Assembly: GCA_963669155.1 (NCBI GenBank)
Contig: OZ022588.1
Location: 6,410,679-6,474,678 of the forward strand
Reading direction: 5' to 3'
DNA: 64,000 nucleotides
Source: Arbacia lixula
Lineage: Eukaryota > Echinodermata > Echinoidea > Arbacioida > Arbaciidae
Shown: piece by piece, positions 10,185-20,215 of the stretch
Layout of the letters: each line of letters begins with the position of its first letter
How positions within the stretch are numbered: the first letter of the stretch is position 1
Translations under genes and position numbers: made by a program
The notes under the pieces: model-generated
Databases searched by the model: none
What the model was told of the DNA's origin: nothing
Seen by the model: only the letters and a program-made list of their open reading frames with translations

Positions 10185-12460
10185 AATTATATCCGTATTA
10201 AACAGAATAAGCCAAAAGAAAAAATGGGTATATACTTAATACAATGTACATGAATGTTTTATTTTTACTTATGTGAAAGGATACGTTGCAAATGTATTGT
10301 GCGTTTAACATGTTTAATGAAATTAAAACAGATGTACGCATGTTTGGTTATGTTATGCATAACAGGGTTTTTTTTCTCTCTTTTTTGCATCTGTATTTGT
10401 ATCAACCAAATAGAGTACCGAGATGTAACGTAGTTAGGGCGTGTTGCCGGGGCAGCTGGTTCTAAACTATGCGGGCGGGGCGGGCGACGGTGATCAGGGC
10501 GGACACGTGAAAGGACACGTTGCAAATGCATGGTGTTTAATGAAATTGCAAACAGATGTACGCATGTTTGAAATACAGTTAGACGTAACTGTTATGTGAT
10601 GCACACCTGTTTTCTTTTCTTTTTTGTCTCTGTATCTGTATCTGTATTGAACTAAAAAGAGTGCCGAGGTGTGAAGTAGTTCGGGTGTGTTGTCGGGGCG
10701 ACTGGTTCTTAACTACGCAGGTGGGGGAAGGCAGTGGTGATCAGGGCGGGGAATCTATTTTTGGGTATGCCCAGCGCTTTCCCATTGGACGGTAAAGACT
10801 GTGTCGATCAATAAACCGAAGTGATTTTGTTTTGTTTAGAAACCAGTTGTTTTGGCGGCGTGCTCGCGTTGCCATACCAGTACAGTACTCTATAAGCCAG
10901 AGGGAATGAGTACTTGATAACAATGTACATGATTTTTTTTTTGACCATGTCAAAGGACTAGTTGCGAATGTATTGTGTGTTAATGAAATTGCAAACAAAT
11001 GTACGCATGTTTTGAGTTAGACGCAATTGTTATGTTATGCATACCAATTTTTATGTTCTAAATAGAGTGCTGAAGGGTTACGCGGTTCGGGCGTGTTGTC
11101 GGAGCTACTGGTTCTGAAATATGAGGGTGGGGCGGGCGGCGGTGATCGGGGCGCGGAATAGTGCCCGACGCTTGCCAGCTAGAATGTAGAACCAATAAAC
11201 CTCTCTCCGGGGTGGTTTTGTTTGGAACCGGTTGTCCTGGCGACATGCTCGTGTTGTGACACCGCCTTGGTGCTCTACAAGTCAGAAATAATGAGTAATG
11301 TTTTACTTTTCTTTATCATGTAAAAGAAACGTTGCAAATATATTGGGTGTTTATTGAAATTGCCAACAGATGTACGCATGTTTCAGTTACAGTGAGCCGT
11401 AACTGTTCTGTAACGTATACATTGTTTTTTGTTTTCGTTCTTTGTATCCGTATCTGTATGTGTATTGAGCTAAATAACCCCCAAAGAATGAGTACTTAAT
11501 AACATTTACATGACTGTTTTGTTACACCATTCCTTATCGTGTGAAAGGACACGTTGGAAATGCATTGCGTTTGGTGAGATTGCAAACAGATGTACGCATA
11601 ATTAGGCCTACAGTTAGACGTAACTGTTACGTTTTGTATACCAGGTTTATTTCTTTTTTTAGTATCCGTATCTGTATGGTATTGATCTAAATAACCAAAA
11701 AAGAATGAGTACTAATAACATTTGCATGAGTGTTATATCTTTCATAATCGTGTGAAAGAACACGTTGCAAATGTATTATGTGTTTAATGAAATTGCAAAC
11801 AGATGTAGGCATGTTTGAGTTACAGGTAGACGTAATTGTTATGTTATGCATACTTATTTTTACATTCTTGTATTGAATTAAATAGAATGCTGAGGTGTGA
11901 CGCGGTTCGAGCGTGTTGTCGGGGCGACTGGTTCTGAATTATGCGGGTGGGGCAGGCAGCGGTGATCAGAGCGGGGAATATTAGGAGTGCCCGACGCTTG
12001 CCCATTGGACGGTGTCGACCGATAAACCTCTCACCGGAGTTATTTTATTTAGAGCCAGTTGTCTTGGCGGCGTGCTATTGTTGCGGCACCGCTTCGGTAC
12101 TCTATAACTATAAGCCAGAATGAATGAGTGCTTCCTAAAAATTTACATGAATGTTTTATTTTCCTTATGTGAAAGGATACGTTGCAAAATGTATTATGTC
12201 TTTGATGAAATTGCAAATAGATATACGCATGTTTGAGTTACAGCTAGATGTAACTGTTAATCTATGCATACCATTTTCTTTTTTGTTCTCATTTTTAATT
12301 GGTATCTTTATCTGTACCTGTATTGAACTAAATAAGTCCCAAAGAATGAGAAACTTTATACAAGTTATATGAATATTTTATTTTCCCGTATGTGAAAGGA
12401 CACGTTGTAAATGTATTGTGTTCAATGAAATTGTAACAGATGTACGCATGTGTGAGATAC
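10185..12460 (+). repeat. Composite tandem array between LINE ORF1 and ORF2
   Basis: The marker GTGAAAGGACACGTTGCAAA (with variants) recurs at about 10273, 10507, 10950, 11320, 11541, 11752, 12169 and 12392. Spacings fall into a short class (about 210-235 bp) and a longer class (about 370-440 bp). The short unit A also carries ACAGATGTACGCATGTTTG and GTATCTGTATTGAACTAAAT. The longer ones add a GC-rich module B (GTTGTCGGGGCGACTGGTTC, then GGTGATCAGGGCGGG, then GCCCATTGGACGGT), present complete or nearly so at about 10660-10905, 11065-11270 and 11888-12110 and as a fragment at about 10435-10505. The units differ by substitutions and small indels, so the array is not recent. No ORF runs through it. 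Confidence 0.85.
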
Positions 12461-12846
12461 AGGTATGCGTAGATTCATTCATGCTGGTATAGAATTCTTA
12501 TTTTAATTAGTTCACGAATTCTACTTATTATTATCAGCAGTACTCGTTATAGAATATATTGGGAGGGGCTTTAGACATGTTTTTTTTTTTCATGGGTCTT
12601 TGTCTGTTAGGTCGGAGATGTGTTGGTGGTTGTGTGGTGGTGGCTGGTATCTGCTCACATTCCAAATGGGTTATTGTCTTGGAGTTTACTTTCTGCATAT
12701 GTGGAATATGCCATTTAAGTTTATGGAAGGGGGTAATGAAGGGAAACAACGTTGTATTATACTGCACCTTGGTTATAGGATGATAACATTTGTGAGGGAG
12801 AAAGGTCTTTTAATTGATATGTTCTGTAGATCTAATATTTGCAACA
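12461..12846 (+). other. Leader before LINE ORF2
   Basis: A non-repetitive stretch between the array and the ORF2 start. Open frames in it (12559-12783 and neighbours) show no recognised domain. It differs from the leader of the older copy before 6698. Confidence 0.4.
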
Positions 12847-15800
12847 ATGTCTAAGTTTACCTTCATGTCTTTAAATGTTAGAGGATTACGGGAGACGGTT
12901 AAAAGGAGAAATGTTCTAGAATGGTGTAAAAGGAAAGGGAGTGATGTTATTTTTCTACAAGAAACGTATAGTACTATTGAGGTCGAAGAAAGGTGGAAAT
13001 TAGAATGGGATGGGCCAATCATTTTCAGTCATGGTACAAATCACAGTATGGGGGTTTTAGTTTTAATATCATCAGATTTAAACATTAATATAGGGAGGGT
13101 GGAAACAGATGAAAATGGGAGATTTATTTTATTCAGATGTCAAATTCAAGGGGTCAAGTTGATATTGGGGAATGTCTATTTTCCCACAAGGAATAACGAA
13201 AATAGTCAACTTCAGTTTTTGGAGAATTTAGATAAATATTTTTCAGGATTATTAGATTGTGAATATTCAACATTTTTATTGGTTGGAGATTTTAACACCA
13301 TTAGGATGGGTGAGTTAGATTATATGGGACCAACAATAATTAGAAATACTAGGTTTAAGGAAAGTTTAGAATAATTTCTCAATAAATATCATCTAGAAGA
13401 TATATGGAGGAAAAGGAACCCGAACAAAAGACAATACAATTTTAGACAAAGGAGTCCATTTGTGCAAAGTCGTTTAGATTATTGGTTTGTTTCTTCTAGT
13501 TTGGAAAAACTAGTAAGTGGTTGTGAGATTTTGACATCTATTACTCCAGATCATTCTGGTATTAGACTGCAATTTCGCAATTTAGTAGACAACTTCAAAT
13601 ATGGTAAATCATATTGGAAATTAAATAACAGTCTCTGTGCAGATAAGGATTTCGTAGATAAAATGAACAGTTACATAAGGGAGTTGAAAACACAGTGGCT
13701 ACCAGAAATAAATAACAAATTAATTTTATGGGATTTCATGAAAATGAAGATAAGAGAATATATAATTGATTACTCTAGAAAAAAAAAGCAAATGTGAGGA
13801 GAAACGCAATAAAAAAATTAGAGGGGGAAATTGAGGGTTTAGAACGTCAGTTATTAAATGCATACTCAAAGAGAATAGTTGAGGATATTGACGAGAAAAG
13901 GTTGAGCTTAAAGGGGTTATATGATTATTCTCGACACGTCCGTTCTAGAGCTGAATGGTTTGAGGAGGGGGAAAATAACGTACATTACTTTGAACAGTTA
14001 CTGAAATCAAATAAGAAAAAAAGTGTTGTTAGAGAATTGTACAATCGGGATGGAAGAATTACAAGGGACAGAAAGGACATATCAAAATTGATTAAATCAT
14101 TTTATCAAGAACTATACGCGACAAAAGAGGATATTGTTCAAACTGACTCTGTATTTTTAAATGACATTCCTAAATTAAGTTAGGATAATCAGGATTTGTG
14201 TGAAGGTCAAGTGACTATAGCAGAATGTTTGGAGGTCATAAAAGAAATGAAATTTAATAAATCCCCTTGCAATGATGGGTTAACTGTAGAGTTTTATTTT
14301 ACTCTTTGGCCTGTTTTGGGAGATTTTTTAGTCGATGTCTTTAATGAAGTATATAATAAGGGGGAATTATCAATATCCCAAAAGCAAGGTGTAATTACTT
14401 TATTAGAGAAAAAAGGGAAAGACTCAAAGTATGTTAAAAACTATAGACCAATTACTCTATTAAATGTCGATTATAAAATATTATCGAAAGTGTTAGCAAG
14501 ACGAATTAAACAAGTCTTAAGTGAAATAATTCATTATGATCAAGTTGGTTACATTAAAGAAAGAAATATCGGGGAAGCTGTACGCTTGATTGATGATATA
14601 TTATATAATTCTAGAAATCAAGAAAATGGGTTTATGGTGGCAGTTGATTTTGAAAAAGCGTTCGATTCAGTTTCTCATAGTTTTCTATATGAAGTAATGG
14701 AGTTGTTCGGTTTTGGAGTTTCGTTTTGCTCGTGGGTCAAAATACTATACAAAAATATTAGTAGTTGTGTTATGAATGGGGGGCACTCAACTGGGTATTT
14801 TGATACTGAAAGGGGAGTCCGTCAAGGTGATCCCCTATCACCATATTTGTTTTTGTTTGCAATTGAAATACTGGCCCTCGCAATCAGGAGAGATAAGATA
14901 ATTAAAGGAATTAGATTCGGGGAACATGAAATAAGACAAATCTTATATGCAGACGATATTACCATTTTTGTTAATGGTGCAAACAGCATAAAAAGGTTAC
15001 AGCGTATTTTTGATGATTTTGGGAAAGTAAGATAATGAAATGCCTAATATTCCTGTATTTGGGCATCTGTTTCAAGAGATAAAGATTCTTGGAGTTCATT
15101 TTTCGTTAAATACTGAAATAAAGGACAACTTGAATTATAAAGAAATACTAAGTAAAATAAAAGGACTCGTTGGATGGTGGAAAGAAAGGGATTTATCTAT
15201 TATGGGTAAAACACACTTGTTAAAAACTTCTGCATTTTCAAAACTTAATTACGTGTCATCTCTCACTGTTGTCCCTCCGTGGGTATTTGCTGAAGTTGAG
15301 AAGATTTCTTTTGATTTCTTATGGAGTGGAAAAGATCGCATAAAAAGAAACATAATGTATCAGGATTATGAATTCGGAGGAATTAGAATGGTGAATTTTA
15401 AATTGTTCGTTAAAGCACAAAGAATAATGTGGTTGAAGCGTCTTTTATACGGAGAAAAGAATTCTGGGTGGAAATTTCTCTTTGATTATTGCTGCGAATC
15501 GATAGGAGGGAGATTTATTTTTCTATGTCATTATGAAACGTGTAAATTGGCGTGCAAACTTCCGCCATTTTATATGGAAATGTTGCAGGCTTGGCAGGAT
15601 ATAGATCAGTGTAGGTATTTTGAGAATGAAAATGTAAACCCAATTTTATTTAATAAGAAGAATGTATGTCTTAAAGGAAAAATTATTTTTGAAAGCACTT
15701 TGTTTGAAAAAGGAATATATCAAATAAACCACATACTACACAGGGAACAATTGAGGTCGGTTGTATATTTCAAAAATCTTGGTATTAAAAGTGATAGTTT

Positions 15801-16485
15801 GCTTACTATTATTGATATATGTAAGATAATACCAAGAGGTTGGAAGGAGGATACAGGGTCAATTAATTTTTTACAAATTGATACTGCAACATTCAATATT
15901 GTTTTGAATATTTTGGGTCAAAAAAGATTATTTTGTAATATTACATCAAAAAATATTTACGACCATTTTGTCAGAGCCTTACAAAATTCTTATAGGTTAC
16001 ACATAAAGGATGGTATAACTTATTTTGATTTAACAGATAAAGAAATGAGAGATCGTTTTTTAAGGTCAAGGAATGCAACTTTAATTAGGAAACATAGAGA
16101 ATTCCAATTTAAGTTATTGCATGGTGTTGTTTATACAAAAAAGCAGCTATTCAAATTTGGTTTTGTAACGGATGAATCATGTTCCTTCTGTCATCAGGGG
16201 ACTGAGACCTATTCACACGTTTTATTGAACTGCGAAAAGGTCAAACAGTTTTGGAAACTTGTAATCCAACGCTTTGATTTAGTTGAAATAAGGAATATGG
16301 AGTGGAGAGATATATTTTTGGGAGTGTCGGGTTACTCAAAGAGAAAGAAAATGTGTAATACTTTGATTAATATTATGAAATTTGTTATCTATAAAGCTAG
16401 AACAGAAGGAGCGGTGCCATCAATTGAGAAAATTCACAGAATTATTTTGGATTATAGGGAGGAAGAAAAAAAAAATAGCAACTGA
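12847..16485 (+). pseudogene. Tx1-like LINE ORF2: endonuclease and reverse transcriptase, broken
   Basis: Start chosen at ATG 12847, just ahead of the endonuclease motif SLNVRGLRE. The APE-type endonuclease follows: FLQETYS, GVLVLISSD, LVGDFNT, SRLDYWFVSS and the SDH-like TPDHSGI. RT blocks: NYRPITLLNVDYKILSKVLA, DQVGYIKERNIGEAV, VDFEKAFDSVSH, VRQGDPLSPYLFLFAIE and the catalytic ILYADDITIF near 14941-14970. The C-terminal segment has CSFCHQGTETYSHVLLNC, a C-x2-C-x(n)-H-x4-C zinc-knuckle-like motif seen in L1/Tx1 elements. Lesions: an in-frame stop at 13372-13374; a frameshift in an A-rich run near 13780-13797; a stop at 14181-14183; and a frame change with apparent loss of some residues at about 15033-15040, directly after the YADD region. 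In active elements this protein nicks target DNA and primes reverse transcription. This copy cannot encode it. Confidence 0.9.
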
Positions 16486-16536
16486 AATGGGCAAGTTAGG
16501 GAGCCATCTACAAAAATGGGAACTTGCAAAGTTGGA

Positions 16537-16898
16537 TTTTTTTTTTTTTTTTTGGTATGGTATAGAGGGTCTTTCCCATCGCAGTCCAGAGACTGAATTA
16601 AGAGGGATGTTACAATGTGAGCCCTGGTCACTGGATACAAGAACATATCATGCACACATATGTGCACCATCTCCACTCCCTGGGGAGTATTCCTTGCCCG
16701 CTGCACGATATCGGCGCTGGGTCAAGATCATTCACATAATCATCCACCTCCTACCAGGTACCCATTTATACTCCTGGGTGGAGAGCAGCAATGTGGATAA
16801 AGTATCTTGCTGAAGGACACAAGTGCCATGGGTGGGATTGAACCTGGGACCTTGAGATCTTCAGTCACAGCACACAACCACCACACCACGACACCTCC
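16537..16898 (-). mobile_element. tRNA-derived SINE with A17 tail
   Basis: On the minus strand an RNA polymerase III-like head begins near 16898. It has an A-box-like TGGTGTGGTGG (16878-16888) and a B box GGTTCAATCCC (16834-16844), about 40 bp apart as in tRNAs. A roughly 280-bp body follows and ends in A17, seen as T17 at 16537-16553. The orientation is opposite to the LINE. No clear target-site duplication was found. The head lies against a CACGACACCT...AGGTGTCGTG inverted repeat (16888-16913). Confidence 0.75.
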
Positions 16899-17079
16899 AC
16901 TTGAAGGTGTCGTGTAGAGTATTTGAAGTATTGAAGAGTATTACAGCGTTTTGGTGTTTTTGTTTCTTTTTATTTTCAACCATTTGATTATCTCTACATT
17001 TTCCACTAGAATTCTTTTTTTATTTTCTTTTGTTGTGTACTTAAAAAAAGTTTGCTTTAAAAATGTACTTCATCTTCTT

Positions 17080-17300
17080 TGGAATGTGAAAGTTACCAAT
17101 GAATGTGTGTATGTGTGGGTGTGTGTGTGTGTCGGGGGGGGGGGGGGGTTGACGAGCGTGGGGGTGGGTTTATGTGAGTAAGTGACCAATGAATGTTTGT
17201 GTGTATGTATGCGTGTGTGTGTGTGTGTGTGAATGTGTATGTGTGTGTCCTGGGAGGGGAGGGGGTGACAAGCGTGGGGGTGGGTTTATCAAATGGGGTT
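17080..17300. repeat. Duplicated GT/G-rich block
   Basis: Two successive blocks share GTGACCAATGAATG/GTTACCAATGAATG, a GT run, a G run and GACRAGCGTGGGGGTGGGTTTAT (at about 17091-17173 and 17181-17289). A tandem duplication of about 115 bp with microsatellite drift. The 14-15 bp G run at 17134-17148 may form quadruplex structure. Confidence 0.8.
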
Positions 17301-17444
17301 TAATTTGATTTCATTCATTGCACGATTATGTGTAAGGGTTACATTTTGGTTGTAATTGCGTATGTATGAAGGTCTATTAGAATGTTATTGTAGTAGAATT
17401 GTATTAGAATTGTATTTTGTTTGGAAAAGTGCACCAAAAAAAAA

Positions 17445-18660
17445 ATAAAACGAGACATACTTGTGGACAAGTATAAGGTGGTCTGCATTGGCAAATTTGT
17501 GCACAGACATGGTATGGTAAATGCACGGTGACACCATTGTCTTTCCATGGTGACACCATCTATTTATTAGAAATCAGAGGCAAGGCTAGTATTTCATAAA
17601 GCAATGTCTAAGCTACCAAATACTGAAATTTTGGAGAAAATTGACCAAGGATTACTAAGATATGTAAAAACGGGTAAAAAAGTTAATTAAGTCATAATTG
17701 AAAATTCATTTTTTCGAATCATATGGCAATATGATGTCTTCAAGATGTACTTTCCGGTAAAATGACACATGAAATCACATCTACATTTCATATGCTTTTC
17801 GAATATTTAAAAAAAATTGGGAGTCACCGGCCATTCTGAGGAGCTATGGCCGATTGAATACAGTCATGTTTTTTGCAATATTTGCACACAAAAGCGTATT
17901 GACGCACGCGCAGACTTTCAAATTTGACGTACCCGCACGGCCTTGTTATAGCATGGAAATGGCTCAAAATTGCAGGGTCTCATGCTTGTAGTGTCAGAAA
18001 CATGAAACCAGTAAAAAAACGGAATTTTGAGGCTGCGTACGCGTAACGCACTGAAAAACGCGCGAACGCGCGCGCACGCGCGGAAATTTTCGAAATGCTC
18101 AAAATGGCCTGAAACATATGCAAAACAATTTTGAGTTGATTTAGAGCATTAAAAAATTTTGCGCGCGCGTTTTTGCATTAACGTACGCGTACGTGCGCGT
18201 TTTTATTTATTGAAATTAATTGGCTTATCATTAATTTCATGCATGTCAAATTTCATTACATATAAATGATTGGTTCAAGAGATATATCCAATAATCGATT
18301 TTCATTAAATTGCTCGTAGATGACGTCACGATGACGTCATGACCTTGAAAATGTTGCTGGAACATGTTCACATATATATTCATACATGATGAAGATTTGA
18401 TGAAAAATGGCCAATGCATTGTTGAGATATACATGCCACAAAAAAGTGGGGGGCATGGAATAAAAATAAAGACGAGACATACTTGTGGACAAGTATCAGG
18501 TGGTCTGCATTGGCAAATTCATGCACAGACATGGGCTGGAAAATGCATGGTGAACTATAGACCTTCATTCGTGACACCAACTATCCATAAGCAATGTGAG
18601 ACAGCGCTCAAGAAAGCTCATAGGGCACCTATTATACTAAAATTTCAGAGAATTTCCTAA
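17445..18660. repeat. CpG/CRE-rich dispersed repeat, copy A
   Basis: Matches copy B (18900-20213) and copy C (54100-55905) over TTCATATGGCAATATGATG, GTCACCGGCCATTCTGAGGA, TTGACGCACGCGCAGACTTT, CGCGCGAACGCGCGCGCACG and TGACGTCACGATGACGTCAT. A block of about 100-120 bp (GAGACATACTTGTGGACAAG, then AGGTGGTCTGCATTGGCAAA) occurs at both ends, near 17452 and 18474, about 1.02 kb apart. That suggests tandem unit organisation or recombination between units. The block holds the perfect palindrome ATACTTGTGGACAAGTAT. No protein frame is conserved between copies. Confidence 0.8.
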
Positions 18661-18822
18661 ATGGTAACATGTTTATGCTAACGTGATTAATAGTCATGTA
18701 AGAGAATGGGGTGAGAGAAAAAAGAATTGGAAAGAAAATCTCAAAGAGAATGACAAAGTGAGGCATAGAACAGAAGAAGATGGCAAAATAAACATTGCAA
18801 AAGGAATGCAAAAGTTGACCCT

Positions 18823-18890
18823 ACCCACGCCAGGAATCGAACCGGGGGCCTCGAGATCTTAAAACGGCGCCTTACCTATTGAGCCACAAA
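18823..18890 (-). repeat. tRNA-like SINE head or tRNA relic
   Basis: The minus strand carries an A-box-like TGGCTCAATAGG (18875-18886) and a canonical B box GGTTCGATTCC (18833-18843) with tRNA-like spacing and a GCGTGGGT flank. It is followed on the minus strand by T-rich sequence, not by a discriminator end that I can fold into a full acceptor stem. More likely a tRNA-derived SINE head than a working tRNA gene. Confidence 0.6.
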
Positions 18891-18899
18891 TCTTCCCAT

Positions 18900-20213
18900 T
18901 CACTTAACACGTAATGCCCAGCAGGGGCTAGAATGATTAAGAAATCGATATTCAAGCTGAAATTTCACCATGATCCCGACATCTGATTAAAAAATGGAGA
19001 CAACGTTCCGGAAAGCTCGTAGACTCAGCTACAACATACTGAAATTTCAGAGTGAAAGCTTGACATATTAGTGAGATACATCTCCTAGAAGCTCGTCATG
19101 TCATTTCATAAATACCACTTCCATTGACATAACACGGAAGTGCGATTTTGACATTCATGCGTATAATGAAATTTACACCGTGAAGACGTCATCAAAATGA
19201 AAAATGAAGGCAACTCCTACTATGGAGCGAGGTCTCAGCTACAACATACTGAAATTTGGGAGAAAATTGACCATGAATTACTGAGATACACAAAAGCGGG
19301 TAAAAAAGTTCATGACGTCATACATGAAAAATCATTTTTTCGATTCATATGGCAATATGATGACATCAACATAAATTTAAAAGGTAAATCGAACATTAAA
19401 TCACATCTACATTTCCCACTCTTTCAGAATATTGAAAAAAAATTGGGGGTCACCGGCCATTCTGAAGAGCTATGGCCGATTGAAGGTAGTCATGTTTTTT
19501 GCAATATTTGCACACAAAAACGTATTGACGCACGCGCAGACTTTGAACTTTGACGCACCCGCACGACCTTGTTATTGCATGGAAATGGCTCAAAATGACA
19601 GGATGTGTTGTATGTAGTGTCAGTAACATGAATCCAGTAAAAAAACAGAATTTTGACGTTTTGTTCGCGTTACGCACGAAAAAACGCGCGAACGCGCGCG
19701 CACGCGCGGAAATTTTTGAAATGCTGGAAATGGCCTGAAACATATGCAAAACAATTTTTAGTTGATTTGGAGCATTTTGAAATTTTGCGCGCGCGTTTTT
19801 GCACTAACGTACGCGTACGCGCGCGTTTTTTTTCAATGAAATTAATTAGCTACTCATTAATTATATGCATGTCAAATTTCATTACACAGAGATGACCAGT
19901 TCTAGAGCTACATGAGGTAATAGTTTTTCATTAAACTGCTCGTAGATAACGTCACGATGACGTCATGACCTTGAAAATGTTGCTGTAACATGTTCACATA
20001 TATGTCCATACATGATGAACATTTCATGAAATATGGCTTATGCATTGTTGAGATATCCACGTCACAAAAATTTGGAATAAAAATAAATAAATAAAGAAAG
20101 AAAGAAAATTCTAACGAAATTAAGAGGTGATCTGTCGTTGGCGACAGACCACCTAAATAAAGAAAATTCGGACGAAATTAGAAGGTGATCTGTCGGTGCA
20201 CGACAGACCACCT
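18900..20213. repeat. CpG/CRE-rich dispersed repeat, copy B (longest uninterrupted)
   Basis: Runs from CACTTAACACGTAATGCCCA to a pair of terminal hairpins. Shares with copy C the first 300 bp (AGCAGGGGCTAGAATGATT, GCTGAAATTTCACCATGATC, GAAGGCAACTCCTACTA) and with copies A and C the CpG-dense middle and the double CRE palindrome. An open frame at 19197-19553 is broken in copies A and C, so it is not considered coding. Confidence 0.8.
20125..20213. repeat. Twin hairpins at the end of dispersed repeat copy B
   Basis: AGGTGATCTGTCG-TTGG-CGACAGACCACCT at 20125-20154 is followed by a second version at 20183-20213 with a different loop (GTGCA). The 58-bp unit including AAAGAAAATTC and ACGAAATTA is duplicated. 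Stems are about 13 bp with one mismatch. Confidence 0.85.
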
Positions 20214-20215
20214 AA

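Larger units (their letters stand above)
8765..16536 (+). mobile_element. Tx1-like (L1/Tx1 group) LINE, near full length
   Basis: A two-ORF non-LTR retrotransposon on the plus strand: a leader with GT repeat, ORF1 (8949-9800), an unusual 3 kb inter-ORF region dominated by a tandem array (about 10185-12460), then ORF2 with endonuclease, RT and C-terminal zinc-knuckle-like segment (12847-16485). The 5' boundary is approximate. The 3' side is interrupted by a SINE in opposite orientation at 16537, so the true 3' end is uncertain; AT-rich sequence ending AATAAAGAATATGGAAAAAA at 20638-20657 is one possible displaced 3' end. It is also possible that ORF1 and ORF2 come from two different insertions. 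Confidence 0.7.

Noticed and set aside
10185-12460. CRISPR-like array
   Set aside because: Repeats are hundreds of bases long, imperfect, without unique spacers, and the genome is eukaryotic.
18823-18890. Working tRNA gene
   Set aside because: A and B boxes are present, but I could not find a complete paired acceptor stem or clear anticodon arm; a SINE head is likelier.
19197-19553. 118-codon frame in the dispersed repeat
   Set aside because: Homologous positions in copies A and C carry frameshifts and stops, so no sign of coding.
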